A DNA stretch of 46,570 nucleotides from Zygnema cylindricum. Taxonomy: Eukaryota; Streptophyta; Zygnematophyceae; Zygnematales; Zygnemataceae. Shown here piece by piece: positions 1 to 11,098 of the stretch. The stretch is from the NCBI GenBank assembly GCA_037447655.1, contig JBBHKE010002725.1, positions 1 through 46,570 of the forward strand. Direction: 5' to 3'. A program made the translations under genes and the position numbers. The number at the start of each line of letters is the position of its first letter. Position 1 is the first letter of the stretch. Under the pieces are notes generated by a model, which saw only the letters and a program-made list of their open reading frames with translations, was not told where the DNA came from and ran no database searches.

Positions 1-25
1 TTTTTTTTTTTTTTTTTTTTTGTTT

Positions 26-118
<93 letters not shown>
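1..118. repeat. poly-T and (TA)n microsatellite at the window edge
   Basis: The first 30 bases are almost pure T and are followed by about 85 bases of alternating TA. The block sits just past the donor of the last visible exon of O-fucosyltransferase-like copy 1 (minus strand), so it lies in that gene's next intron or has replaced its 3' part. Confidence 0.95.
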
Positions 119-119
<1 letters not shown>

Positions 120-130
120 TATAAACTCAC

Positions 131-2330
131 CAATATATGGTCGACGGGTACAATTAGGGTTCTATTTAAAATACCAGCCAATAGGAGAGCTCCGTGAAGG
201 CATTCTATGAAATTGCTCATCTGTTGTGAAAATTTGCAAAGTTTAGAGGATGCATCAAGCTTTTTATATTTACCATATTTTTCTAGATTTTTCTTCGTTT
301 TTAGGGTTTCGGAAGATTTTCCAAAATTTTCTACGGTTTTGGAGGAAATCTATAACTTTTTAGGGCTTCCTATATTTTTTGTGTTCATCAATATTCCAGT
401 TCTAAAGTCAAAAAAAAAGGTAGGGATTTTAGGATAACTTAAGGTTTCTTAGGCTTTTTTGAAAAGTTTTACGTGTATTTTAAGAGAGACATTTGAATAA
501 CAATCTCCATTGGCAATTAACATATTATTGAATTCAAAAAAACAATACAGAAAAAAGACATTATGAAATGTTTAAAGGTCAGTAAAAACTGTTAATTGAT
601 TTAAAATTGTTCAATTTAAAAGAAAAAAAAGGAAATGTGGTGGAAAAATATATCTTCTTAGTTGTCTTACTCTTCCCATCCAACAAAATGGAAGCAACAA
701 TTTTCCTTTTTCGGGTGCCCATGGTCGTTCCCAAATCTCATCTCGAAATGCCTTTTTTATTTTTTCCGGAGTATAATGTAAATATTCATGTCCATTCAAA
801 CATGTAACTTCTGTTCCGTTTTCCGTAACATTTCCCTCCTCCAGCTTCCAACTAGAATCGAGCTTTTTACTTGAAGTTCCGAGTAAATCCGATGCAAGTT
901 CTCTCCGAAATAACGGTAAATCATCGTCATCGTCTTCACTATTATCGTCCTCTGAAACATAGTCGGGAAAATTTTGTACATATTGTAACCCACTTTTTCT
1001 CCACAAAAACGATGATAGAAAACGTAAATGGAGTCGGTAGCAGGATCGGAATCAGTTGGAAGAAACAACGAGAAAACTAATTGTTTGATTCAACGTAAAC
1101 AAAGAACAAACATATAAAAATGAAAAATGAAAAAAACGGAAAATTAAAATTATAAAAATTGAAATTGCATGAAAAGCAATTTAAGGATGTATAAGAGGGA
1201 TTAACGCAACAACCACATATAGTTTGAAGTCAATGGCGTTCACATTTCCATCTCCATCATCTCAATACACAAAAATGAAAACCAGCGGCTCCTCTTCGAT
1301 ATGTACTGTCACTTTAGTTAGTGTGGTGAAAAAAAAAATCAGAATTAAAAAAAAAAGGCCGTAGAAAAGAGCTCACCCCACATTCGACGGATCAAAAGAA
1401 GATTGACCGATATCCGATCCTGAAATGGCCGTTAATTTCTCTCCACCAAAAAAAACAGATAAACCTGCGATAACAATTATTAGGAGCCAACAAATTGTTC
1501 TAAAATCGTGAACCATATAACTTCAAATGTTTTGAGATAATTATAAATGTTAATTTTATGTCAAATGTTTAGTGTCTAGCGTTTAATATCCCTTGTCGAA
1601 TGTTAAATTTTCCAATGACCGACGTCCAATGCCCAATCTCCAATTTCCAATGTTCAGTTTCCAATGTTCAATTTCACAATGTCCAACGTCCAATGTCCAA
1701 TGTCTTGTGTCTAATTTCGAATATCAAACTTCCAATTCGCAATGAGCAAATTCCAATCTGCAATTTCCATCGTCCAACGTCACTTTTTGGATGTGCAATA
1801 TCTAAATGTTTCCATCATCTAATTTCTACAGTCCATCGTCCAATGTCAAATGTCTATAGTTCATTTTTTCAGTACAACGTCAACTCATGTCCAACATCTA
1901 ATATCTATTGTCCAATGTTCCATGTCCAATGTCACACGTCCAATGTCCAAGATCCAAGTTCCAAAATCCAGCCTCCAATGTCTTTTCTGTGTCCACTATT
2001 CGAAAACTGTGGATTAGGAAGCTTTCATGTCCACAATCAATTAAATAACATTCATAGAAAAATATTCAAGACTTGATTTCCAATAGTTTCCTTTCGATGT
2101 TGAATTCCTGGAGCTTCATCTTCAAAACAAGGAGAAAATAAGCATTGAAATAGAAATAATCGTAAAAAAAATGAAAAAAAAAAAGAGCAGGTGCTAGCTA
2201 CGGTAGATAAAAGGCTATAGAGGTTGCCAAAAAAGTAAAAGGGAGGATTTTAAATATTAGGTTAGACAGTAAGAACCTTTTTCCTCTTCTTGAGTAGATT
2301 TCCCCACAGATTCAGCACAGCAGCGCAGCA
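131..2330 (-). CDS. O-fucosyltransferase-like secreted protein, copy 1 (partial, start codon lost)
   Basis: Four exons can be read on the minus strand: A about 2330-2277, B 1464-1377, C 992-671 and D 220-131, each bounded by AG/GT. Phases chain without a break (A leaves 1 base, B is 88 nt and leaves 2, C is 322 nt and ends in phase 0, D is 90 nt). Exon C encodes an acidic stretch, an N-glycosylation-like GNVTENGT, CLNGHEYLHYTPE and ends LLPFCWMGR. Exon D reads MSNFIECLHG, then LNRTLIVP. The joined GRMSN...LNRTLIVP resembles the donor-binding start of plant GDP-fucose O-fucosyltransferase-family proteins (known family pattern; assignment is inference). Exon A matches the signal-peptide exon of copy 3 (SVGK...EEEK) but has no ATG: upstream sequence is replaced by tandem repeats and a copia element. 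Further 3' exons would lie outside the window. Probably a pseudogene or a gene with a displaced start. Confidence 0.6.
1580..1990. repeat. CCAATGTCC minisatellite in intron 1 of copy 1
   Basis: Degenerate head-to-tail repeats of about 7-16 bases built on CCAATGTCCAATGTC. On the sense strand of copy 1 this reads GGACATTGG, the same as in intron 1 of copies 2 and 3. The long open frame across it (1600-2076) is a by-product of the repeat. Confidence 0.85.
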
Positions 2331-2344
2331 GCGAAGCTGCGACA

Positions 2345-2500
2345 CAGACAGGACAAACGCAGCTGCGGTTACTTTGGATAAGATCCGTACAGACAACGCA
2401 GCTGCTACTATCTTGGATATGATTTGGTGCAGGACACCGCAGCCGCGGGTGATATAAATGTGATCCGGTACGGGACAACGCAGCTGCGATTAATATGAAT
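2345..2500. repeat. Tandem repeat of about 40-45 bp with a GCAGCTGCG core
   Basis: Four degenerate units each contain (C)GCAGC(T/C)GC followed by a stretch like TTGGATA-GATCCGTACAG. The array directly abuts the signal-peptide exon of copy 1 and occupies the place where its ATG should be. The core GCAGCTGC is palindromic. Confidence 0.7.
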
Positions 2501-2964
2501 CTAGTCAACGGACGAGATTCATAAGAGTATCACAAGTGACTTAGCCGACAAGTATTTGTACAGTAACTTAATATAGATTCTGAGTAATATTGACTGTACA
2601 ATGATAGATTGGGTTGGCACGATCAAGAACACGTAGATCTCAGTAGGTGGGTTGATTTTGGACGTACCTCTCAGGTACACTGTTATCGGCGGTAGAACAC
2701 CGAAAGTATAAGACTTAGGACTTAGAACATTTTTATGTATCCAGACTTCCAAGTAGTAAAACTGCAGACAGTTTTTGGGAAACTTGTGAGTATTATATCT
2801 TGAGTGTTGTTAGGTCAATTGTGCTAAAACTTTGGGAGTTGTCAGTGTTTATGTTACTCTATATTCTGATAGAGTTTTGTGAGATTTGGATGCTTGTATA
2901 AGAATTGGTGATCACTTAAGAACAACTGTTTGGTAGGATTCTTGATAGCTTCTGAGAGTGTATC

Positions 2965-5900
2965 ATGTCTACTTCTACTACTACTGCTGCTCCTCCACCT
3001 GCACCGGTGGTTGTAGAACAACAGGTTATGGGCCTGTCATCAAGAATTCCTATCTTTTCCGGGGATAAGTATGTTTACTGGGCGGATATGGTGGAGACAC
3101 ATTTTGAAAATGTCAATCTTTTGGATATATTGGATGGTTCTTTGGATGAATCTGATCCGTCATGGTCTATCATGGTCTAAGAAAAATACGCAGGCTCGTT
3201 CTATTTTGAAATTTTGTATATCTGAGGACTTAGCTATGTCTCGGATAAAAATGAAAAAAGCAATTGATATCTGGAAATCCATTAAAAGTGATTATGAAAA
3301 GGCTAATGTTCAGGAAGAACTTCTATTGGCTGGAAAAATTTGGGACTATAAGTACACTGGCGGTACAATGGCTGAATATTCTAACAAATTTCGTATTCTT
3401 GTAGATGCACATGCTTGTGCCGGTGGGGTGTTTCCTCAGTTTCAACAGGCAGCATTGCTCATGCGGGGTCTCCCTCGTAGTATGAAAGGAGCATCTGACA
3501 TGCTCAAACAGAAAGATAAAACTAGCTGGACCTTACAGTTAGCAATCAATATTTTATTAGAAGAGGAAGCTACATCTAACATCCTCAATGTTGAGCAAGT
3601 AGAGGCTTTTAATTCAGAATTTGGAAAGAAAGGTCAATTTAATCAGCAAAGTAATCAGTTTACCCAATTGAGACAGTTTAATCTGGGGGGAAATAGAAAA
3701 TCCAACAATGCATGTTTTTATTGTAGTGAGAGAGGTCATGGATACAAATTCTGTCCTAAACTTAAACAAGCTAACGATACAGGTTTATACAGGCCAGGAT
3801 GGCAACAAAGTCAGTTTTACAAAAACTTCACGAGGCCTACACCTCGTGGAAATGCACTGTTTTCAGCTTCTTCATCACTCGAAGACGAATCTCTGACATT
3901 TTCTGAGGAGGACGACACGGATCTATTCGCTATGGCGGCAGCAATGGAAGGCGCAAAGGACCCTGGATGGATTATGGATACAGGAGCGTCAGCGCATATG
4001 TGTTGGAACAAGGCCATCTTCAAAAATCTGAAAGCAACGCCAGAGAAAAATATTTATTATGCTTGTGGAATGAGTGTCCAAACTCGTGCAATGGGTGATG
4101 TGTCCTTGCTAGTTGATGTGGATGGAAAACCAATTGAAAGGACTCTTCACAATGTCTTATTTGTGCCTGACTTTAAGAAAAATCTGTTTTCTACGTCGTT
4201 GGTTGAGAGTAAAGGCTTTGAGGTCAGTTTGAAAAATGGTCGGCAGGTTGTTAGCAAACACGGCAAGGTTGCGGTTACAGGTACTAGAGATTGTAGCAAG
4301 ATGTATCGCATGGATATAGCTAATACAAAAGAAAATGATGTTTTGTACTCCGGTGTTTTGCACTCAGATGAGTTGTGGCCTAAAAGATTAGGCCATGTCA
4401 ACTATGATAGTTTGAAAAAAATGGTTGTTGCTGGAAAGATAGAGGGTGTATCAATCACAGATGGGCCGGTCAAAACTTGCGATGGTTGCGCTTTAGGCAA
4501 AATCCACAGATTGCCATTTCCTAACGAGTCTGAGCATCAGTCGACCAAACTTTTACAACAAATTCATTCGGATGTCTTTGGTCCGGCGAAGGTTCCTTCT
4601 GCCGGAGGAATGAAATATATGGTCACCTTCACAGATGATTTCTCACGGTTTACAAAAGTTTACTTCATGAAGGAGAAGAGTGAAGTGTTTGGTCACTTCA
4701 AACACTATAAAGCATGGGCTGAAAAACTTCATAATTCATCTATTTTGCAGCTCAGATCGGACAATGGTGGTGAATATACATCAAAAGAGTTTGAAACCTT
4801 TTTACTCGACGAAGGCATTAGTCATCTACTGACTGTTACATATTCACCGGAACAAAATGGGGTGTCGAACGGCTGAATAGAACTCTCACGGAAAGCTCTA
4901 GATCTATGCTCGCCGATAAAGGTGTGGATCCGAAATTCTGGGCTGAGGCTCTAAATTGTGCAGTTTATATTAAAAATAGGATAGGATCAAGTTCGGTAGA
5001 AACAACTCCTTACGAAATCTGGACGGGTAGCAAACCAGATGTTAGCCATTTCAAGGTCTTTGGTAGTCAATGCTTTATATTGGATACGTCTACGGATAGA
5101 TGGAAAATGGAACCGAAGGGATTACCGTGTATTCTGTTAGGATATGATGATCACTCAAAAGGTTATAGAGTCTTTGTGTTTGAAAGGCAGAAAATAGTTG
5201 TAGCTAGAAACATCATTATTAAGGATGAACTAGACTCCATAGATTTATTTCAAATGACAGAGCAGCAAAGGCAACAGAAAGTACAGGAGTATGTCATCTT
5301 AGATTGCATGCAGGAACTTGTCCCGCAGATTCCACAAACTCCGGTAATGACTCAGGAATCAGACTCCCTCCAACTTCCTCACCAACTTCGGGTCCAGACG
5401 GACCAAGAGCAGTCAATACAGACGGAACGCAACCAGCGCAATCATGAACACACGGATCGCAACCAGCGCAATCAGCAAGACACGGATCACAACCAGCGCA
5501 ACCAGCGCAATCAGCGCAATGCGCGGGATCCGACGATCTCAGCCTCAGAATTTCCGGGGGGAAGAAGATCAAGCAGCCGCCTGCAAGCAAGCTCTCACTT
5601 TGCCTACTCGGCAGTCTCAAGGGAGCCCTTGACCATCCAAGAAGCTTTCTCATCACCAGAGCGGAATCACTGGATTGAGGCGGCAAACGACGAAATGAAG
5701 TCGATCATGGAGGCTCAAACATGGGAGCTCGTGGACCTTCCTCCAGACCGAAAAGCGATCGGCAGCAAATGGGTATTCAAGGTGAAGTTGAATCCCGATA
5801 ACACCATTGAACGCTATAAGGCCAGACTTGTGGCGAAGGGGTACAATCAAAAGGAAGGAATCGATTTTGAAGAAACATTTTCTCCGGTTGTAAGATTTCC

Positions 5901-6291
5901 AACAGTTAGGATTTTGCTGTCCCTAGTTGCTATAGAAGATATGGAAATTCATCAGATGGATGTAAAAACGGCCTTTTTGCATGGAGAACTAGAAGAGACC
6001 ATTTACATGCAGCAGCCTGAAAAGTATGTAGAACCAGGAAAAGAGCACTTAGTATGCAAGTTGCTAAAATCTTTGTACGGCCTGAAACAGGCCCCGAGAC
6101 AGTGGAATATAAAGCTTGATGAATTCTTGACTAGTCTAGGATTTCAAAGGATAAGTTCTGATCACTCTGTCTACGTTCTAAAGGGTGAAAATGGGATAGT
6201 GTATATAGCGGTATATGTAGATGATTTGCTATAATTAGCAAATCAATGGTTGAAATTAACAAAATCAAAACTGCTCTAAACTCACGGTTCG
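2965..6291 (+). pseudogene. copia Gag-Pol (broken)
   Basis: Gag starts at 2965 (MSTSTTT) and breaks around 3170, where the reading continues in another frame from 3180. A CX2CX4HX4C knuckle (CFYCSERGHGYKFC) lies at about 3711-3752, the protease motif MDTGASAHMC at about 3975, the pre-integrase CDGC at about 4480, and integrase acidic residues at HSDVFG and SDNGGEY. A one-base loss near 4870 breaks the frame exactly where the third catalytic glutamate of integrase is expected. Pol resumes at 4906 with the copia spacer and RT (KARLVAKGYNQ, MDVKTAFLHG, LYGLKQAPRQW, YVDDLL). A further frameshift falls right after YVDDLL (about 6232), followed by about 18 more copia-like codons to 6291. The gene is dead: three frame breaks plus loss of RNase H. 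Confidence 0.9.
5415..5530 (+). repeat. Short repeat coding NQRN units in the Pol spacer
   Basis: A 9-15 bp repeat based on CGCAACCAGCGCAAT is iterated and gives runs of NQRN/TDRNQRN between integrase and RT. It looks like local slippage in a tolerant linker. Confidence 0.75.
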
Positions 6292-6580
6292 AGAGAGAGA
6301 GAGAGAAACAGAGCAACAGAAACAGAGAGAGAGAAACAAAGAGTGGCATAGAGAGAGGGGAAGAGAGAAAAACAGAGAGGGAGAGAGAGTGTGAGAAAGA
6401 GGTATAGAGAGAAACAGACAGACGAAGAGAGACAGACGGAGAGAGAGAGAGAGAGGGCAAAGGGAAGAGAGAGAGACAGACACAGCACGAGAGGGAGAGG
6501 GAGAGAGAGAGAGAGGGAGAGAGAGAGGGAGAGAGGGAGAGAGAGAGGGAGTGGGAGAGTAAGAGAGAGAGGCAGCGGTT
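6287..6580. repeat. (GA)n microsatellite/minisatellite
   Basis: Nearly pure GAGA tract with occasional C or T, truncating the copia element. Open frames read through it on both strands are composition artefacts. Confidence 0.95.
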
Positions 6581-6589
6581 AGTCCCAGT

Positions 6590-7930
6590 AGCGAGTGAGA
6601 TGAGTGACCTGACAGTGGCGTTCCCTTTTTCCCCACACTAAAACCTATAAACTGGAGTCGTCTGCCGTTCTATGCGGCGCCGTACCGTGAAACGTAGTTG
6701 ATGTGACAGACCCAAAGGTCGTCCAAGTTGTCAATACTGCCACGTGGCGTGCATCTGTTTGTGTCGGTTGAAAGGAGATTCCGATTCGCCAAATCTGTGC
6801 GTTCAATTAAGTTTTTCTTCTGCGAAAGCTGCCCGCCGAATCGTCAGTCGGTGGAAAAAAACAGGGCGGGAATCTTTGTCGGTGGCAAATCTTTAAATGA
6901 TGGCTCGCGCGCCGTACCGACATTTACACTTTTTGTCATTTCCGAATTTTTCGTTTTTTTGGTCAGGTGGCGTGGCGGCTCTGTACTTAACTACTTGCAG
7001 TAAAATCGTACGTTTTTTTTTAGGGAGCTTTTTTTAGTTTTTCCCATTGAAAATTAAAGGCCTCGGGTATATTAATGGTAACCGAAAAAAAAAATGCGTG
7101 CTTCCGTTGGAAGTTCTAATTGAGTAATAGCTTCTTTAGACCAGATAGAACAAATAAGTAAAGTCCACGTGTACATATTTGGTGCACATTCGGGCAGCCA
7201 TAAAATTTCTAGAACAGTAACTTCTGTTTTTTTCGCATTCTTCGTTCTTTTATTTTTTTCTGTCGGTTTGCGAAATCTGAATTTTGCTCCTCTTCCCGTA
7301 ATTTGGTGTTGTCGTAACGCTACGCTTGTAAGGACCAATCCTACAGTGCATTCTACGTGGCTTATTATCATTGGCTCACGTGTAACTATCGACAGCACAA
7401 AAGTCCAAGCGAGGCGTAAACTCCGATTCCGTACCGGAAGGAATCGTGCTCTCCGATCCGTTAAAATTTTTTCGTACACTAAAAACAAAAAATCTTCGAT
7501 TTCAACGAAAAAGTACAGTACAGTACTGTACCCTCAGAAAATAGTAATTACAGAAAATGAAGCGTAAAGTACAGATTCTGTACGACTTCGTAGTACAAAA
7601 AACACAGTTTTTAATTTTTTAGAGAGCGTTTGTGATTCTTGTACTATCCGCACGAGTGTGGAAAACGGCCGTGACAAAAAACCAGAGAGGTTGAAGTTCC
7701 AAACTTTGTCGTTATCTACACTTAATGAAGTTTTTGTGATTCTGTTTTATCTGATCCGCATAGCGGTTTTTAATCGCCGTGGAAGTCGTCGTCTCGCAAG
7801 TGGATATGATTCTGTGACAATTTCTGGACTCTAGAAAGATGCCAAAACAGCAGCTATTTTGTGCTTTGTCACAAAGCTTTCATCTAAAATTGCTTCTGTT
7901 GCTCCACTATCGGGTATTTTACTATTTTAA
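6590..7930. other. No supported gene; GTAC-rich intergenic DNA
   Basis: Open frames here (for example 6728-7003, 7072-7488 and 7169-7567) lack recognisable domains, and the first begins at a non-ATG codon. GTAC/CGTAC words are common (for example 7511-7580). An ACGTGGC word lies at 6742. Nothing else stands out. Confidence 0.6.
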
Positions 7931-7931
7931 G

Positions 7932-8478
7932 CATAGTTCAAAAGTAGGTGAAAGTAGGCCCATACAATATGCCTATTGTATGCAAAACATACAATATGCC
8001 CTTAAGACCCATATTGTATTGGTCGAAAAATGAAAAAAAATAGTTACAGGGTTGAGTTGCACATCGATCGATAGAGAATTAAACGCCATGTCTAAATTTT
8101 GAAAAAAAATCGGACAAAAAAAACAATTTGTGTGAGTTTTGAGGTAAAACTTATTCAAACCGTTAGATTCAGACGATTGAACGGTCTCTGATCAAGGTAG
8201 TGATCTAAGAAGATCACATGAAAAGCCCATAATACAACTTACGATAGGACTATCTGTCATATTAGCGTCTGCAATTTTGAACGTCCGCGTGTTTTAGCTC
8301 GCTAAAAAAATTCGTCTGTCGACGTGCGCTGAACTATGATCATACGTCAGATTTGTATTTTCGTACAAGAGTGTCCACAACGAACACCCATACAGTATGC
8401 CTACTCTACGGGAGTTTAGTGCCAAGTTTTGTGCGCCTACCAAAGGCCTACCATAAAAACGCCTACTTTTAAACTATG
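7932..8478. mobile_element. TIR element of about 547 bp, non-autonomous
   Basis: The ends are inverted repeats: CATAGTTCAAAAGTAGG at 7932 and CCTACTTTTAAACTATG at 8462-8478 (one mismatch), extended inward by GGCCTA/TAGGCC words. No transposase is inside. An internally shorter relative lies at 43075-43207 and shares the stretch around GATCTAAGAAGATCACATG and the right end. No clear target duplication. Confidence 0.6.
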
Positions 8479-8479
8479 T

Positions 8480-9016
8480 GTTGAACCGTTTCTAAAATTA
8501 TTGGTCTACAAAAGTTAAGAAACTTGAAAAATACACAAAAGAAAAAGACTCGTCGTGTGTTGAATAAAAGAAAGTAAAATTAGCCCTCGGCTACAATTAT
8601 AAAAATTGCGACATCGATCCTGACCATCCAGTTAAACGACCGTACGAGTAACGAAAATACCGTAAGAGTAGAGAAACGACCGTACGAGTAGCTGTGCCAT
8701 AACCAGTTAATCACAGAGATGTCCAATTCGCATAATACGCGCGAATATGACATACCATTCGCATCTAACGATGTTGAAAAACATAGTTGTCCAATTCGTA
8801 CGGATTTGGACTTTTTTACGAAAACTAAGTAGTATTCGTTTGTTTCGTAGCTTTCGTACGTCTAAATTGTACGGAATACTATACTGACATTTTCAAAAAA
8901 AGAGTCGTTGGTTCATTTACGCGCGCGGATTTTCATTTGTCCTCCACTCCTCTCCTCTTTCACACTCTTTCACACTCCTTCACACTCCTCCTTCACAGGA
9001 AGCCGCCATTGGAGAC
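8480..9016. other. No gene seen; upstream DNA of the hAT element
   Basis: It holds short direct repeats of ACGACCGTACGAGTA (about 8637-8692), an inverted TTCGCATAATACGCGCGAA segment (about 8728) and a TCACACTCCT run (8960-8997). It may include the 5' end of the hAT element, but no terminal repeat was recognised. Confidence 0.5.
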
Positions 9017-9017
9017 G

Positions 9018-9024
9018 CTATAAA
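9018..9024 (+). promoter_or_regulatory. TATA box of the hAT transposase gene
   Basis: TATAAAA lies about 70 bp upstream of the likely start ATG at 9090, a plausible core-promoter position. Inferred from sequence and spacing only. Confidence 0.4.
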
Positions 9025-9089
9025 ATCGGCCATTAAAATTGTCATTGAACCCACTCTTCAATTTTCCAAAAATCGAAAGAGAAGCATCC

Positions 9090-10406
9090 ATGCCTAGGCC
9101 ACGAGGAATCGAGTGGGATCACGTTAAGGCTGCAGACAGAGAGTTGCTTGGGAATAACAAAATATGCATCTGTGTATACTGCAATTTTGAATACAATGGT
9201 CAAGCAACTAAGATTAGAAACCATCTGCTTGGAAATATTAAAAGTGGGGGAATTAGAGCTTGCATTTTATGTTCAGATGAAGTGCAAGCGAAGTTAAATG
9301 CATCGGAAACAACAAAATCTTCTCATGGCTCTCAAAAACGTGTCATATCCGATTTGGATGAACTCATTAGATGTCCTAGATCTAGGTCTAGCCAAAGAAG
9401 CAAGGTACAAGGTGTCAAGACAAAAATAAATAATGTATTCAATATGCATAACAAAAAAGAGGTGGATGTAGCATGGGCAAAGGCTTTCTTTGGCAATGGT
9501 TTACCGTTTCAACTATTAGACGACCCATATTTTAAGGCAACAGTGAAGAATACCGAGGATATAGGGTCGTTCTACAAGTTATCGCACAGGAATACGATGA
9601 GAATTGCCTTCTGTCTGAGACGAAAGCAACGATCAATTGCGATTTGGCAAGCTACTTGGAGACCATAAAAAAACACTGGTGCCTCAATCACATCAGACGG
9701 TTGCACGATCGTTGATGATACGCCTCCACTGCACATTATAGCTGTCACCCCCAAAGGTGACATGTTTCTCAAGGCGAAAGATCGAGGGAAAATCAAGGAT
9801 GCTGAATATGTTTGTCAAGTGTTAGAGAAAAGAGTTCTTGCGGTTGGGGTCAAGCATGTGGTACAAGTCGTGACAGATTCTGCTCATGTGAACAAGGCTG
9901 CTGCCTCAATGCTCATGGAAAAATATCCTTCCATCACGTGGACGCCATGCGCTGCCCACGTATTTGATCTCATGTTGGAGGATTGGGTCAAATTATCATA
10001 TATTTCAACACCTGTTCGAGAGGCGAAGGAGGTGTTGAAATGTATGATGAATCATCACATGACTGCACCCTTGTTCCACAAAATATCAAAATTTAGGCTT
10101 TTAAAACCTGGAGAGACCAGGTTTCCTACAAATTTTATCGTGCTACTGAGGTTTTTAGAGGTGAATGATAGTTTAGAGTAGTGATGTTTGATGATGCTTA
10201 CAAATAGTGGTTATTGAAGTCTGCATACAAGTTAGAGGGTGGGAAGATTAAATCATGAACCCGAAGTTTTGGACGAGAGTGATTGAGGCCGTGACAATTT
10301 CATAACCTGTTTTGGACGAGAGTAATTGAGGCTGTGACAATTTCAGAACCTGTAGTGCGGCTGATGAGGGAGTGCGACAAAGGGAGCCTAAACGCGGGGA
10401 AGGTTT
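9090..10406 (+). pseudogene. hAT transposase, BED finger and DUF659 part (decayed)
   Basis: The likely start is the ATG at 9090 (MPRPRGIEWDHVK). A BED-type zinc finger follows: CVYCNFEYNG, then an H and ACILC. A frameshift near 9590 moves the reading into another frame (SYLETIKKHW), and a second near 9690 returns to ITSDGCTIVDD. The DUF659 core is clear: VVTDSAHVNKAAA, then WTPCAAHVFDLMLEDW. A stop at 10179-10181 and a 43-bp duplication (about 10265-10350) break the tail, which ends VRLMRECDKGSLNAGKV at the copia insertion. Transposase function is lost. Confidence 0.85.
10265..10352 (+). repeat. 43-bp direct duplication inside the hAT transposase
   Basis: GTTTTGGACGAGAGTGATTG and following bases to ACCT occur twice head to tail with a few substitutions, so this is an internal tandem duplication in the decayed gene. 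Confidence 0.75.
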
Positions 10407-11056
10407 TGAAGGATCTTGAGCAAAAGACATTCACTCTTAATAATTCACAAAACATAAATCATTTCACAGGGGAAGCTCATAAAAGACAACAGGAATAATC
10501 GGCCAAAAAGATTTATAAGTGTTCTTGGCCAAAGTCTCTTTACATCATCTCTTTTCATTCTTCTCTCTCTTCTCTCTCTTCTTTAAATAATCTCTACTCC
10601 AAGATTAATCATCTAAGATAGATTGATTAATTCATTCAATACTCTGCACATGTACACTGATGCCTATATACTCGCTACTATACAATAAGAGACAACAAGA
10701 TAAGACAAACATAACTTAACGTAGCGATGAAGAGTGTCCCTAGCTGACTGTGCACACTGCAAGTGAAAGTTCCAAGAAGAAAGTAGCACATGCTTTCTTC
10801 CTTCGAAATGACTAACTCCAAACGTTGACTTAAACACATGTCGCTCTACGAACACACCTGCACGCAAATTGAAACACCTGCGCATGAAAACTAAAAGTGA
10901 CGCGAAACAAAATAGAATATTTCATTCGCGGATATCAAAAGTACCGTCGCGAAATGACGTAGTACTTTTTTTATGATGATGCGACACTTCGCGTCAAGCA
11001 AACAAATGTTGGTATGACGCTTCGCGGAAATACCGCGAAACGACAATATCCCAACA
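10407..11056 (-). repeat. 3' LTR of the minus-strand copia element
   Basis: 650 bp, matching 15801-16447. On the minus strand it starts TGTTGGGATATTGTCG and ends GATCCTTCA (versus GATCCTACA in the other LTR). Confidence 0.92.
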
Positions 11057-11066
11057 ATCCCCCTCG
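11057..11066 (-). promoter_or_regulatory. Polypurine tract of the copia element
   Basis: On the minus strand CGAGGGGGAT directly precedes the 3' LTR, the usual plus-strand primer position. Confidence 0.75.
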
Positions 11067-11098
11067 TATTGTCGTAATCGCCAAACTCTTCAAAATAA

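Larger units (their letters stand above)
2500..6291 (+). mobile_element. Ty1/copia retrotransposon, 3'-truncated
   Basis: Gag, zinc knuckle, protease, integrase and reverse transcriptase occur in copia order on the plus strand. The 5' boundary is not resolved: 2500-2960 probably holds LTR and leader, but I found no clear primer-binding site. The element stops abruptly at about 6291 inside the region after the YVDD motif. RNase H and the 3' LTR are missing and a GA microsatellite takes over without a gap. Confidence 0.85.

Noticed and set aside
611-1006. Exon C of copy 1 read as a single 131-codon gene
   Set aside because: It begins at TTG, and a donor at 670 and an acceptor before 992 fit the paralogs better. 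The reading beyond the donor is intron.
1600-2076. 158-codon frame rich in SNVQ
   Set aside because: Product of the CCAATGTCC minisatellite in an intron.
5294-5686. 130-codon Cys-rich frame on the minus strand
   Set aside because: Antisense of the NQRN repeat in copia Pol.
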